A stretch of 64,000 nucleotides of DNA from Paraburkholderia translucens (GTDB lineage Bacteria; Pseudomonadota; Gammaproteobacteria; Burkholderiales; Burkholderiaceae), in NCBI RefSeq assembly GCF_020881035.1, contig NZ_JAJITC010000016.1:62001-126000 (forward strand), given 5' to 3'. How positions within the stretch are numbered: position 1 is the stretch's first letter; each line of letters begins with the position of its first letter. The notes beneath the pieces are model-generated. The model was not told the DNA's origin and made no database searches. It saw nothing but the letters and a program-made list of their open reading frames with translations. The position numbers and the translations under genes are program-made. Of this stretch, positions 35,384-44,823 are shown in pieces.

Positions 35384-35570
35384 GCTGGAGTGTCCATTAG
35401 TCGCGTTGGTATATACCCGAAGGTAAGAAGAGCCGCACGGGCGCAAGGTTCGGCGCCATGCGGCCAGGCCAGAAAACACGTGGCGCTTAGGGAGAAAACT
35501 CTAACCGCCGCGTATGGTTTGTTTCAAACGTTGTAGTCATAATGAGCGGGCCTTTTTTGGAGGAGCACAT

Positions 35571-36296
35571 ATGAAATTAAAACAGGCCGTAACGGGGATG
35601 GCGGTACTTGCCTGTATGAGCACGGCAGCGCACGCGCAATCGGCCGGCACCTTTTTCTTCTCGACGGGCTGGTTCCATCTGGCGCCCCAATCGAGCAGCG
35701 ACCCGCTCACCGTAACCAGCATCGGCGGCAGCCCGACCAACATCACCGAAGCGAACACCGGTGCCTCGCTGAGTTCGGCCGACACCATCGGTTTCACCGG
35801 TGGTTATTTCATCACCGACCACATCGCTACCGAATTCGTCATTGGCGTCCCTCCTACTTTCGACCTGGAAGGCTCGGGTAGCCTCGAACAGTTCGGCAAG
35901 CTCGGGCAGGCCAAACAGTGGAGTCCGACTCTGCTGTTCAAGTACTACTTCAACGCGCCGACCGCTTCGTTCCGGCCGTACCTCGGACTCGGCGTGAGCC
36001 GCGTCTCGTTCACCGACGCGAAGATCACCAACAGCAACTTCGAAGCCAACGTTCTGCATGGTCCGACCAGTGTGTCGACGGATAGTTCGTGGGTACCTGT
36101 GTTTAATGCTGGCTTCACGTACGCCTTCGACCAGCACTGGTTCGCCGGTGTGTCGATTTCTTACCTGCCGCTCAGCACGACCGCGAAACTGAATTCGACG
36201 TCGACCACGGTGGTGGGCACGCTGAACATCCAATCGCAGACCAAGATCAAGCTGAATCCAATCGTCACCTACGCCAATGTGGGTTACCGCTTCTAA
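35571..36296 (+). CDS. ompW: Outer-membrane protein OmpW family
   Basis: An eight-stranded beta-barrel outer-membrane protein, probably letting small hydrophobic compounds through. The 241-residue precursor begins MKLKQAVTGMAVLACMSTAA with cleavage after AHA-QS. Family features include the GGYFITDHIATEFVIGVPP strand pair, SPTLLFKYYFN, FRPYLGLGVSRVSFTD and the C-terminal NVGYRF with the terminal Phe needed for barrel assembly. A GGAGGA ribosome site lies five bases before the ATG. It stands alone, closed by its own terminator. Confidence 0.94.
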   Translation: MKLKQAVTGMAVLACMSTAAHAQSAGTFFFSTGWFHLAPQSSSDPLTVTSIGGSPTNITEANTGASLSSADTIGFTGGYFITDHIATEFVIGVPPTFDLEGSGSLEQFGKLGQAKQWSPTLLFKYYFNAPTASFRPYLGLGVSRVSFTDAKITNSNFEANVLHGPTSVSTDSSWVPVFNAGFTYAFDQHWFAGVSISYLPLSTTAKLNSTSTTVVGTLNIQSQTKIKLNPIVTYANVGYRF

Positions 36297-36352
36297 CGCT
36301 TCGCGAAAGCGAGTGGCTTGAATTAGGGTAGTCGAATTTTCGCGGCATGGGG

Positions 36353-36384
36353 AACGCCGTCATCGAATCGATGACGGCGTTTTC
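36353..36384 (+). terminator. Terminator of ompW
   Basis: AACGCCGTCATCG pairs with CGATGACGGCGTT around an AAT loop, followed by TTTTC. It lies 56 bases after the ompW stop. Confidence 0.85.
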
Positions 36385-36661
36385 ATTTGGCTTTTAGCTG
36401 GCGTCTCGATGGCCGCGTCAGGCGGTGAGCGTTTGTAAAATTGACTCGCATTCGGCGCGCACACGTGCAATATCTGCGGAAGATACCGGCACGCCGGTCT
36501 TCTCGCGGCCGCCGCGCCCGCCGCGGTCCGGGCGGTGTCGAGCTTTGGCATCGAAGTTGCGTTCGGATGGCATCTACTACGCTGCAACCTGATATTGCGT
36601 GTGGGCATAGCGTGTCCGCGCGACCGTGCGCGGGGCCTTTCAACTCATCGACGGAGCGACC

Positions 36662-37042
36662 ATGACTGCACTTCCAAATACGCGAGACGCCCTCGGCGAA
36701 TCCTGGACAAGCGCGAGCCGCCGCGCGCGGCGCATTGCTCGCCATAGCCGCAATGCGGCCGAAGATATCGCGGTCGAGTTGCGCAACCTGCTGTCGGAAC
36801 TCGAATCAACTTTGGCCGACGGCACGCAGGCCGACGCCACGGCCTTGCGCGGCAAGCTGCGCAAACAACTGGAGGCCGCGCGCGAGCGGCTGAACGACAC
36901 TCGCGACGCGGTGCGCGACCGCGCGGGAGTCGCGATCTCCGACGCCGATGACTACGTACATGACAATCCTTGGCAGACGATCGCGATTGTCGGTGGCCTT
37001 GCGCTGGTGGCGGGGGCATTGCTCGCGTCGCGCTCGCGGTAA
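36662..37042 (+). CDS. DUF883 (YqjD/ElaB-like) membrane-anchored protein
   Basis: A 126-residue protein with a long charged amphipathic helix (LRNLLSELESTLADGTQADA onwards) and a C-terminal hydrophobic segment introduced by the signature DNPWQTIAIVGGLALVAG and ending in arginines. This is the YqjD/ElaB/YgaM layout; the E. coli members are stationary-phase proteins that tether ribosomes to the inner membrane. GGAG lies six bases before the ATG at 36662. The 277 bases between the ompW terminator and this gene hold no other gene I can support. Confidence 0.85.
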   Translation: MTALPNTRDALGESWTSASRRARRIARHSRNAAEDIAVELRNLLSELESTLADGTQADATALRGKLRKQLEAARERLNDTRDAVRDRAGVAISDADDYVHDNPWQTIAIVGGLALVAGALLASRSR

Positions 37043-37152
37043 CGCTGGCTGGCTCGGCTTGACGGTGCTGGCCACGGTGGCGACGGCCGCGGTGGATGCG
37101 GCCGCGCTGAGCCGCTGAACGCTAACCCGTTACCGCGCCTGCCCGCCAGCGC

Positions 37153-38433
37153 CTAGTTCTCGTCGATGACGAACAGCCGCTGATACTCCTTGACCGCATA
37201 GCGATCGGTCATCCCCGCGATGTAATGCGCGATCAGACGCGGCTGGCGCGCCGCATCGGCCGACTGGTAGTCCGGCGGCAATAGTCGCGGGTCGTCGGTG
37301 AAAGCGTCGAACAGGCCGGCCACGATGCGACGCGCCTTGTTAGCCATCCGCATCACGCGATAGTGGCGGTACAGGTTTCCTAACAGAAAGCGCTTGAGCG
37401 CCGCCGCCTGCGCGGCGATTGCATCGCTGTGCGCGACGAGCGGCGGCGCCGCGCGCACGTCGTCGAGCGACGCCGGCGCGTAGCGCGCGAGATTCGCGCG
37501 CGTCGTCTCGATCAGATCGACGATCAGCGTATTGATCACACGCCGCACCGTCTCGTGAATCAGCCGTCGCCCTTCGATCTGCGGGTAGTCGCCGCGCGCC
37601 GCCTCGCAGTGCGTCTGCCAGAGCTCGACCTCTGCAAGCTGCTCGAGCGACAGGAGACCGGAGCGCAAACCATCGTCGACGTCGTGATTGTTGTACGCGA
37701 TTTCGTCGGCGACGTTCGCGATCTGGGCTTCGAGCGACGGCTGCCGCCCTGCGAGAAAGCGCTCGCCCAATGCGCCGAGCCGCCGCGCATTGTCGCGCGA
37801 GCAATGCTTGAGGATGCCCTCGCGCGTCTCGAAGCACAGGTTCAGGCCATTGAACGCTCCGTAGTGCTCTTCCAGTTCGTCGACCACCGCGAGGCTTTGC
37901 AGGTTGTGCTCGAAGCCGCCATGCTCGCGCATGCATTCGTTCAACGCATCCTGCCCGGCATGGCCGAACGGCGTATGGCCGAGATCGTGCGCGAGCGAGA
38001 TCGCTTCGACGAGATCTTCGTTGACGCGCAGATTGCGCGCGACCGAACGTGCGATCTGCGCTACTTCGAGGCTATGCGTGAGGCGCGTGCGAAACAGGTC
38101 GCCCTCGTGATTGACGAATACCTGGGTCTTGTACTCGAGCCGCCGGAATGCGGTCGAGTGGACGATACGGTCGCGATCGCGCTGAAACTCGGTGCGCGCG
38201 TTCGGTGCGGCTTCCGCATAGCGACGCCCGCGCGACTGGCTCGAGTGTGCCGCATATGGCGCGAGATGCGCTTCGAGCGCTTGCTGGGTCGGCGCGACGA
38301 CGGCGGGTATTGCGACAGCGGCAGCGGCTTCGGCGCCGATGGCTGTGTTATGGGTGCCGCTAGCGGCGCCCCTCCCAGCGGCTGCACGCGCGGTCGGGTC
38401 ATGCTGGAAATCGTCGCTGCGCCTGTCAGTCAC
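37153..38433 (-). CDS. dgt: dGTPase-like HD-domain triphosphohydrolase
   Basis: Cleaves dNTPs, classically dGTP, to the nucleoside and triphosphate, in the cytosol. Of 426 residues, about 85-400 form the HD domain with RLTHSLEVAQIARSVARNL, the HD pair in AHDLGHTPFGHAG, FEHNLQSLAV and IANVADEIAYNNHDVDDGL, completing the metal site. It fits the shorter Dgt type II proteins, not the 505-residue E. coli enzyme. The first 75 residues are Ala/Gly-rich and unconserved in appearance; no better internal Met start is available. It follows aroB by 68 bases, as in other Burkholderiaceae. Confidence 0.92.
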   Translation of the reverse strand: MTDRRSDDFQHDPTARAAAGRGAASGTHNTAIGAEAAAAVAIPAVVAPTQQALEAHLAPYAAHSSQSRGRRYAEAAPNARTEFQRDRDRIVHSTAFRRLEYKTQVFVNHEGDLFRTRLTHSLEVAQIARSVARNLRVNEDLVEAISLAHDLGHTPFGHAGQDALNECMREHGGFEHNLQSLAVVDELEEHYGAFNGLNLCFETREGILKHCSRDNARRLGALGERFLAGRQPSLEAQIANVADEIAYNNHDVDDGLRSGLLSLEQLAEVELWQTHCEAARGDYPQIEGRRLIHETVRRVINTLIVDLIETTRANLARYAPASLDDVRAAPPLVAHSDAIAAQAAALKRFLLGNLYRHYRVMRMANKARRIVAGLFDAFTDDPRLLPPDYQSADAARQPRLIAHYIAGMTDRYAVKEYQRLFVIDEN

Positions 38434-38501
38434 CGGATTCTCCGAAACATGGGCGGCGCCTCGTGACGGTGCGAGAAGCGTGGCTGCGGGGCCGGCAGGA
38501 A

Positions 38502-39578
38502 CTAGACGGCAGCGGCCAGCGTCGCATGTACGTCGGTGTCGGGCGCCCGAGTGATCAGCGTCTCACCGAAACGCTTCAACAGAATGAACTTGATCGCACA
38601 GGCTTCGGCCTTCTTGTCGACTTGCATCAGCTCGATATAACGATCCGCGCCGAGCGCGGGAGCCCGCGTGGGCAGATGCGCGGCCAGCACCACATCGACG
38701 AGCCGCTTGCGCGATGCTTCGTCGAGATGGCCGAGGCGCACCGACAGATCCGCCGCCATCACCATCCCGCAGCCGACCGCCTCGCCGTGCAGCCATTCGC
38801 CGTAGCCGAGCCCGGCTTCGATCGCGTGGCCGAACGTGTGGCCGAAGTTGAGGATCGCGCGCAGACCGCCCTCGCGTTCGTCCTGCGCGACCACGGACGC
38901 CTTGATCTCGCACGAACGCTTGATTGCTTCGGCCAACGCGTCCGGGTCGCAGCGGTTCAAAGCCTCGATATTGGCCTCGATCCAGGCAAAAAAGTCAGCG
39001 TCGGCGATCGCGCCGGTCTTGATGACCTCGGCGATGCCCGCCGCGAGTTCGCGCTCGGGTAGCGTGCGCAACGCGCCAATGTCAGCGATGACCGCCTGCG
39101 GCTGGTAGAACGCGCCGATCATGTTCTTGCCGAGCGGATGGTTGATGCCGGTCTTGCCCCCGACCGACGAATCCACCTGCGACAGCAACGTGGTCGGCAC
39201 CTGGATGAACGGCACGCCGCGCATGTAGCAGGCGGCGGCAAACCCGGTCATGTCGCCGATCACGCCGCCGCCGAGCGCGATCAGCGTGGTCTTGCGGTCG
39301 GCGCGCGAGCCGAGCAGCGCGTCGAAGATCAGGTTCAGCGTCTGCAGATTCTTGTGCGCTTCGCCATCTGGCAGAACGACCGTGGACACCTGCTTGTTCA
39401 GCGGCGCGAGGGCGGCGCGCAGCTTGTCGCCGTAGAGCGGATCGACGGTGGTGTTGGTGACGATCGTGACGGAGTTGCCGGCGATATGCGGTGCGAACAA
39501 CTCGGTGTGGCCGATCAGATCAGCACCGATATGGATGGGATAGGCACGCTCGCCCAATTCGACGTTGACGGTAATCAT
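38502..39578 (-). CDS. aroB: 3-Dehydroquinate synthase AroB
   Basis: Second enzyme of the shikimate pathway, NAD- and zinc-dependent. The 358-residue protein begins MITVNVELGERAYPIHIG and has the NAD-binding ALGGGVIGDMTGFAAACYMR, QVPTTLLSQVDSSVGGKTGI, the metal ligands in LNFGHTFGHAIEAG and WLHGEAVGCGMVMA. An ATG three codons earlier (39587) overlaps the aroK TAA as TAATG and could be the true start through coupling; MITV is the conserved family start. Confidence 0.96.
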   Translation of the reverse strand: MITVNVELGERAYPIHIGADLIGHTELFAPHIAGNSVTIVTNTTVDPLYGDKLRAALAPLNKQVSTVVLPDGEAHKNLQTLNLIFDALLGSRADRKTTLIALGGGVIGDMTGFAAACYMRGVPFIQVPTTLLSQVDSSVGGKTGINHPLGKNMIGAFYQPQAVIADIGALRTLPERELAAGIAEVIKTGAIADADFFAWIEANIEALNRCDPDALAEAIKRSCEIKASVVAQDEREGGLRAILNFGHTFGHAIEAGLGYGEWLHGEAVGCGMVMAADLSVRLGHLDEASRKRLVDVVLAAHLPTRAPALGADRYIELMQVDKKAEACAIKFILLKRFGETLITRAPDTDVHATLAAAV

Positions 39579-39586
39579 ACGGTCCA

Positions 39587-40138
39587 TTATGACGCAGGAT
39601 GTTTGGCGACGCCGGCCATCTCGAGCTGCATCAGAACCATGTTGACGAGTCCGTTGACCGAGGGCCGGCCGGTTTCAATCACGAAATGCGCGCATTCGCG
39701 ATACAGCGGGTCGCGCACTTCATAGAGCGCTTCGAGACGCGCCTTGGGGTCTTCCGTCTGCAGCAGCGGGCGATTCTTGTCGCGCCGGGTGCGCAGCCAA
39801 AGATCGTGCGGATTGGCGCGCAGATAGATCACGAGACCTCGGCTTTTCAGCGCTTCGCGGTTTTCCGGGCGCAACACCGCGCCGCCACCGGTCGCAAGCA
39901 CAATGTTGTCGCGCTGGGTCAGCTCGGCGATGACGCTCGCTTCGCGATCGCGAAAGCCCGCTTCCCCCTCCAGCTCGAAGATCACCGGAATGCGCGCGCC
40001 CGTGCGCACCTCGATTTCATGGTCGGAATCGAAGAACGGGCGCTCGAGAAGGCGCGCAACCGCCCGACCCACAGTGGTTTTTCCTGCCCCCATGAGCCCT
40101 ACGAAAAATACATTGGCGTGTGCGTCCCGCGCTTGCAA
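39587..40138 (-). CDS. aroK: Shikimate kinase AroK
   Basis: Phosphorylates shikimate with ATP. The 183-residue P-loop kinase has Walker A GLMGAGKTTVGRAVAR, the DxD pair FFDSDHEIE, substrate arginine in FRDREASVIAEL, GGGAVLRPENR and the adenine loop LRTRRDKNRPLLQ. It is immediately followed by aroB and preceded by pilQ, the same neighbourhood as in other proteobacteria where aroKB lie downstream of a pilMNOPQ cluster. Confidence 0.97.
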   Translation of the reverse strand: MQARDAHANVFFVGLMGAGKTTVGRAVARLLERPFFDSDHEIEVRTGARIPVIFELEGEAGFRDREASVIAELTQRDNIVLATGGGAVLRPENREALKSRGLVIYLRANPHDLWLRTRRDKNRPLLQTEDPKARLEALYEVRDPLYRECAHFVIETGRPSVNGLVNMVLMQLEMAGVAKHPAS

Positions 40139-40252
40139 CGGTGTCCTCTGGCTAATCCGGTGTAGTTCGTGCCGCAGCTTACTGGCAAAGCGGCTGCCTT
40201 GTCGAGCCTGCGCGCCGCCGGCGGACGACGGCGCGCGCTGCTCCTATGTGCC

Positions 40253-41962
40253 CTATTTGTCCCCCACCACCCGCGGCGTAATGAAAATCGCCAGTTCGCT
40301 GCGCGTGTCGCTATGGGTCCGATTGCGGAACAACGCCCCCAGAATCGGAATTTTGCCGAGGATGGGCACCCTCTCGACGTCGTCCCGGTCGCCGGTCTCG
40401 TAAATTCCGCCGATCGACACCGTACCACCATCCTCGACTTCGACGCGCGTTTGCACATGCTTGGTGTTGATCGCGGGCCCGGCGTCGGTCTGCGCGCCAA
40501 CGCTGTCCTTCGCGACGTCGAGATCGAGCACCACGCGGCCATCCGGCATGATCTGCGGCTCGACCTCCAATTTGAGCGTCGCGCGACGAAACTGCACGCC
40601 AGATATGCCCTGCCCGACCTTGGCCTGATACGGCAGCTCGGTGCCCTGCTCGACGATCGCCTTCATGCGGTCCGCGGTGACGACTCGCGGGCTCGACACG
40701 ATTTTCCCATGCCCCTCGGATTCGAGCGCCGAGAGTTCGATGTTCAGCAGCCGTGTTGCGTGCGCCGCGAATAGCGTGAGGCCAGCGGTTGCGGCATCGA
40801 AACCGGAGATCGGGCGGGCCGACAAATCGTACACGGTACCTTCCGCGCCGCCGCTCAGCCCTCTCGAATTCCCCTCCGCGCTCGTCCCGGCGAGCGACAA
40901 CCGCACCCCGAGATTGCGCGAAAAGCCATGGTCGCCTTCGACGATCTGCGCCTCGATCAGCACCTGGCGGGTCGGCCGGTCGACGGAGGCGATCAACGCC
41001 GCGATCTGCTCGAGCCGCCCCGCAAGATCGGTGACGAACAGCAGATTGGTGCGAGGATCGGCGGTGACTGCGCCGCGTTTGGACAGCACGCGCTGCGTGC
41101 CGGCGCCGGTGAGCAGACGGCGCACGTCCTCGGCGTGCGCGTAGTGGAGCTCGAACGTGCGGCTCGCGAGCGGCTCAAGGTCCGCGGCGCGCGCATGGGC
41201 TTCGAAGCGCTGGCGTTCGCGCGCGGCGAGTTCAGCGGCCGGCGCGACCCAGATGACGTTGCCGTGGCGCTCCATCGCCAGATTGTTGACGTCGAGCAGC
41301 GTATCGAACGCAGTACGCCACGGCACCTTGTCGAACCGGAGCGATACGGCGCCGCGCACTTTGTCGCTCGCGACGATGTTCAGGCCAGTGAATTCGGCGA
41401 AGGCTTTGAGGACCGCGCCGAGCTCCGCGCGCTGGAAATTCAGCGAAATCGGCTGATTGCCCGCAGGAAGGCCAGAATCGTCACTGCCCGCCGTATTGGC
41501 GAGGCGCAGCGGCGGCGGCAGCGGGACCGGCGGCCCTTCGAGACTGGGCGCACCGGGCGGATCCTCGCGAGCCGGGGCGGCACGCGGTTTCGGCGGCGGC
41601 GGCGCTATCGGGCCGGCGGTGACGCCATCTGGGAAAGCGTCGGAGGCTATTGCTGAAGGCGGAGCCGCCAGCTGAGCGTCCGAGTCCTGGCCCGCGTTTT
41701 GTGCGGAAGGCTCACCGAACGGATTCACCGCTTCGCCGATGCTGCCGCGTGGTAAAGGCGCTGTTCCGTCGCTCGTATCGGCCGACGCGGCCGGATCATT
41801 GAGCGCGGCGTAGGTCGGCAGCGGCGGCGGCGTCGATGCCTGCGCGATGCCGGCGCCGAGCGTCGCACCGACGTAGAGCCCCCAACACAGCCCGAACCTG
41901 CTGGGAAGTGCGCGTCCGGCACCCAACGCCGCCGCGCTCCGTCGCTTGAACGCGCGCATCAT
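40253..41962 (-). CDS. pilQ: Type IV pilus secretin PilQ/HofQ type
   Basis: Outer-membrane secretin channel for the type IV pilus. The 569-residue protein has a signal sequence, a Pro/Ala-rich linker to about residue 150, a secretin/TonB short N-terminal domain (SLNFQRAELGAVLKAFAEFT), an N1 domain (TNLLFVTDLAGRLEQIAALI, SVDRPTRQVLIEAQIVEGD) and the secretin core (GKIVSSPRVVTADRMKAIVE, VPILGKIPILGALFRNR, LAIFITPRVV). No AMIN domains are evident, so it is closer in size to HofQ than to the large PilQ. Its start overlaps the preceding stop (ATGA), joining it to the pil cluster. Confidence 0.93.
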   Translation of the reverse strand: MMRAFKRRSAAALGAGRALPSRFGLCWGLYVGATLGAGIAQASTPPPLPTYAALNDPAASADTSDGTAPLPRGSIGEAVNPFGEPSAQNAGQDSDAQLAAPPSAIASDAFPDGVTAGPIAPPPPKPRAAPAREDPPGAPSLEGPPVPLPPPLRLANTAGSDDSGLPAGNQPISLNFQRAELGAVLKAFAEFTGLNIVASDKVRGAVSLRFDKVPWRTAFDTLLDVNNLAMERHGNVIWVAPAAELAARERQRFEAHARAADLEPLASRTFELHYAHAEDVRRLLTGAGTQRVLSKRGAVTADPRTNLLFVTDLAGRLEQIAALIASVDRPTRQVLIEAQIVEGDHGFSRNLGVRLSLAGTSAEGNSRGLSGGAEGTVYDLSARPISGFDAATAGLTLFAAHATRLLNIELSALESEGHGKIVSSPRVVTADRMKAIVEQGTELPYQAKVGQGISGVQFRRATLKLEVEPQIMPDGRVVLDLDVAKDSVGAQTDAGPAINTKHVQTRVEVEDGGTVSIGGIYETGDRDDVERVPILGKIPILGALFRNRTHSDTRSELAIFITPRVVGDK

Positions 41963-42867
41963 GAGGCCTCCGTGAGCGTCAGCGTGCGCGTCGCCCCGCC
42001 GTTCGTGAGCGTGATGCCGAGCGCATCGAGCTGCGTGACCCGCTCGACGCCCAGTTGCTGCCCTGCCTTGACCGTCGTCGTGCCGTCCGGCGTATCGAGC
42101 AACGCGAGCCCGCGGCTGCGATCTCGCAGCAAACCGACGAGGCGCAACTGCGCAGTGTCACCCGCCTCACCGCTCACGACGATCTGCGACCGCGCAAACG
42201 GATCGAAGAATATGAGGTCCTCGTCATCATCCGCTTCGCCGGCGCTTGCGGCGTCCGTCGCGAACGCCGGCCGCAGCGCGTCGTATACGTGCAGCGTCGC
42301 GGCAACAGCGAGCCCTTTGCCGTCCTGCTTGATGGTCACGTCGATGGGAACGATCAGCACCGGCAGTTGCGCAAGTCCCTGGAAGAACGCCATCAGGTGA
42401 ACGAAGTCCGTGCGCGCCGTGAGCTGAATCGCGCGCATCCGCTCGACGCCCTCACCGCTCGCCGCGCCTGGTTCCACCGCGAGCAACGCGACACTGCTTT
42501 GCGTGGCCAGCTCGGAGACGATGCGCACGTCGTCGGCGGAACTCCACGGCACGGAAGTCGGCGCCGTGGCAGGCAACGCCGTAGCCGCACGGCGCAGCAA
42601 CGGCAGTTGCGCGAGCGCGCGCCGCGCATCCGCGAGGCGCTGCGTACTAGCCGCGAGCGCCCCGCGGCTCGCGGCCAGCCCGGCGAGATCGGCCGCGCTC
42701 CAGCCGTAGGCGCCGAAGCCGAATACGAGCGCGGCAAGCGTCGCCGCAACGAACCGGCGACGACGCGCGCTCCACGCCTCGAGCGGCACACGCGCCCGCT
42801 TGAGCCACTGTGAAAAACCGGCGGACACGTGCGCCGCACCGCTTGGCTCGAAAAAGGTCGTGCTCAT
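41959..42867 (-). CDS. PilO-PilP fusion-like pilus assembly protein
   Basis: A 302-residue protein in the place where pilO and pilP are expected. Residues 1-40 are cytoplasmic, 39-57 are a membrane segment, and 58-200 follow the PilO pattern of coiled coil then a ferredoxin-like domain (FVHLMAFFQGLAQLPVLIVP). After an acidic linker (about 205-220), residues 220-302 resemble the PilP beta-domain (FFDPFARSQ, LRLVGLLRDRSRGLALLDTP, VKAGQQLGVERVTQLDALGI). No lipobox exists, whereas PilP is normally a lipoprotein. The domain assignment is from pattern and position. Start and stop overlap pilN and pilQ by four bases each. Confidence 0.72.
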   Translation of the reverse strand: MSTTFFEPSGAAHVSAGFSQWLKRARVPLEAWSARRRRFVAATLAALVFGFGAYGWSAADLAGLAASRGALAASTQRLADARRALAQLPLLRRAATALPATAPTSVPWSSADDVRIVSELATQSSVALLAVEPGAASGEGVERMRAIQLTARTDFVHLMAFFQGLAQLPVLIVPIDVTIKQDGKGLAVAATLHVYDALRPAFATDAASAGEADDDEDLIFFDPFARSQIVVSGEAGDTAQLRLVGLLRDRSRGLALLDTPDGTTTVKAGQQLGVERVTQLDALGITLTNGGATRTLTLTEAS

Positions 42868-43571
42868 CGTGCACCTCCCGTTTGTGCCGCCTTCAACGCG
42901 CGTGTCGCTTTCGGCGGTGGATCGCCCCAGCGCAGACGCGCATCGAACTCCACCGGTCCGCCAATCGCCTGTCCTGACGACGTGCCGCTCTTCCCCGCCG
43001 GCCGATGCAGATCGCGCATCTCCGCGCCCTGCACGCCGTGGATCGAGCCAAGGCGCTTGAGCCACTCAGCCGAAGCGATATGGCTGCTCGAAGTCGCCAG
43101 CACCTCGGTCTCGTGCTCGCGCTGGCGCAACTGACGCAACACGACGTTGCCACCGGGCTCGAAGCTCAGCGCGTCGAGCAGATCGCGCAGACGCACGAGC
43201 GGCGTGGCAAGGCTCGCAGCGCGCGCCGCAGCTTTGCGCCGCTCCTCCTCGGCCCGCAACAGCCTCGCGTGCTCTTCGAGCGGCGCGGCGAGCCGCGTCA
43301 GCGCCTCGTTGGCCGACTCGCGCCGCGCATCGAGCCGCGCATCGAGCCGCGCTGCGGCAAAACTCTGCCAGCCGGCGACCAGCAGCACGCCCGCGGCGCC
43401 GACGCAAGCCGCGACAGCCCAGTCACGCATACAGCGGCGCCGCGCAAGACGCGCATTGCGTTGACGGTACGGCAGCAGATTGAAGCCGCCGAGCCACGGC
43501 ACAGCGGCGCGCGGATCACGCCGATCGGAATCCGCAGTCGCGCCGGACGAAAACGACAGACCGCCGATCAT
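42864..43571 (-). CDS. pilN: Type IV pilus inner-membrane protein PilN
   Basis: A 235-residue bitopic protein; the short cytoplasmic N-terminus carries the PilM-binding motif GFNLLPYRQ (normally NLLPyR) at about residue 30, followed by a membrane segment (AVAACVGAAGVLLVAGW), an arginine-rich coiled coil (about 75-140) and a periplasmic domain (NVVLRQLRQREHETEVLATS). The ATG at 43571 overlaps the pilM stop. It should link cytoplasmic PilM to the PilO-like partner. Confidence 0.85.
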   Translation of the reverse strand: MIGGLSFSSGATADSDRRDPRAAVPWLGGFNLLPYRQRNARLARRRCMRDWAVAACVGAAGVLLVAGWQSFAAARLDARLDARRESANEALTRLAAPLEEHARLLRAEEERRKAAARAASLATPLVRLRDLLDALSFEPGGNVVLRQLRQREHETEVLATSSSHIASAEWLKRLGSIHGVQGAEMRDLHRPAGKSGTSSGQAIGGPVEFDARLRWGDPPPKATRALKAAQTGGAR

Positions 43572-44560
43572 TCCAGCATCCCGCGCAACGCAAGCCCGAA
43601 AGCGACCGCGCCGGCCGGCTCGTGCAGCAACGCGTCGTCGAGCGGCCGTGCATGACTGCCAAGCAGCGCGCATTCGAACGGCAGCACCGAGCAGCCGAGC
43701 GCGTCGCCGACATCGGCGAGCGAAAAGCCGACGCCGTCGAGCAGATCGAGTTCACCGCCGATCAGCGCGCAGTCGACCGCCGGACCATGCGCGAGGTCGC
43801 GCAACGCGTCGGCGAGATCCGCATGCTCGGGCGCGGGATATCGCACTGTGTTGGCGTTCGCGCCATCGACGACGCGCCAGCCGTACACGCCGTCGGAGCC
43901 GACCCACACTGCCGCGTACGGCTCGTTCGGATCGAGTTCACGGCTCGCCGCGTAGCGCATCGCGCGCAGTGCCGCATGCGGCTCGCCATCGATCGCGGAG
44001 AGAGAAATGCCCGCGGTCGCCGCGCATTCGATGCGCGCTTCGAGATGCTGACGTGCGGTCGCGGCGATCTTCACCGAGCGCACTGGCCCCGGTATCTCAT
44101 CGACGTACCAGTCGACCGCGAGCGCATGACGCTCGAGTCCGGCGATGCGCTCCGCCTCGCTCATCACGGCTGGCGCGAGTCCGGCCAATGCAACGCCGCC
44201 GTCCTCCTCACAGTCGCTTTGGGCGGCGAGCCGCGCCAGCGGCACCGTCGTCGTCAGCGTGGCCGACGCGGGCACCGCCATCGCGCAGCGCAGCGCGTGC
44301 ATCGCGCATTCGCGCGGCAAATCGGCGAACGCATCGCGCAGCGCTCGCGCGACGGCCTGACGGTCGACTATCTCGGCGCCCGCCATTGCGCCGGCCGCGA
44401 GCGGCACGGTACGCGCATACTCGATATGTAGCGCGCCCCGTGTGCGCGAGCGTTGGCTCAACACAACCAGACGCACGTTTCGCGAACCAACGTCGATGCC
44501 GGCGGCGAAACTCTGCCGGCCCTCCCGCACTGCCTGAAACCACGAGTTTTTATAGGCCAT
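43568..44560 (-). CDS. pilM: Type IV pilus actin-like protein PilM
   Basis: Cytoplasmic actin-like ATPase-fold protein that binds the PilN N-terminus. The 330-residue product has FAAGIDVGSRNVRLVVLSQR (phosphate 1 loop), CAMAVPASATLTTTVPLARL, SEAERIAGLERHALAVDWYV and the C-terminal PAGAVAFGLALRGML. It is divergent in sequence from PilM of Pseudomonas. An AGGGAGG ribosome site five bases before the ATG at 44560 fixes the start. It heads a four-gene cluster with overlapping ATGA junctions; pilus motors and pilins are not in this window. Confidence 0.83.
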   Translation of the reverse strand: MAYKNSWFQAVREGRQSFAAGIDVGSRNVRLVVLSQRSRTRGALHIEYARTVPLAAGAMAGAEIVDRQAVARALRDAFADLPRECAMHALRCAMAVPASATLTTTVPLARLAAQSDCEEDGGVALAGLAPAVMSEAERIAGLERHALAVDWYVDEIPGPVRSVKIAATARQHLEARIECAATAGISLSAIDGEPHAALRAMRYAASRELDPNEPYAAVWVGSDGVYGWRVVDGANANTVRYPAPEHADLADALRDLAHGPAVDCALIGGELDLLDGVGFSLADVGDALGCSVLPFECALLGSHARPLDDALLHEPAGAVAFGLALRGMLE

Positions 44561-44823
44561 CACGCCCTCCCTCTGACTCACGCGACGAACCATTCGAACG
44601 CGAGTGATGAAGGATCATTGTCGGCAGACGCACGTCCTAACGACATTCGGCCGAACGGCTAACGCGCACGCGAAGCCGCCCCGGTCGCCATCAAAGCGAC
44701 TACAGTGGGGACTGCAGCGAACTCATTCCCGCGCCTGTCCGGTGCCCGTTTTGCGTCATGCGCCCGGCGCATGTCGATCGCACGCCGCCCGTAAGCAAGT
44801 CGAAAGCAACAACGTCAGGCGGC

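Noticed and set aside
35408..35417. GGTATATACC palindrome upstream of the RAYT-like gene as a second copy of the hemB repeat
   Set aside because: The half-sites match but the 3-base spacer is missing; it is more likely just a -10 region.
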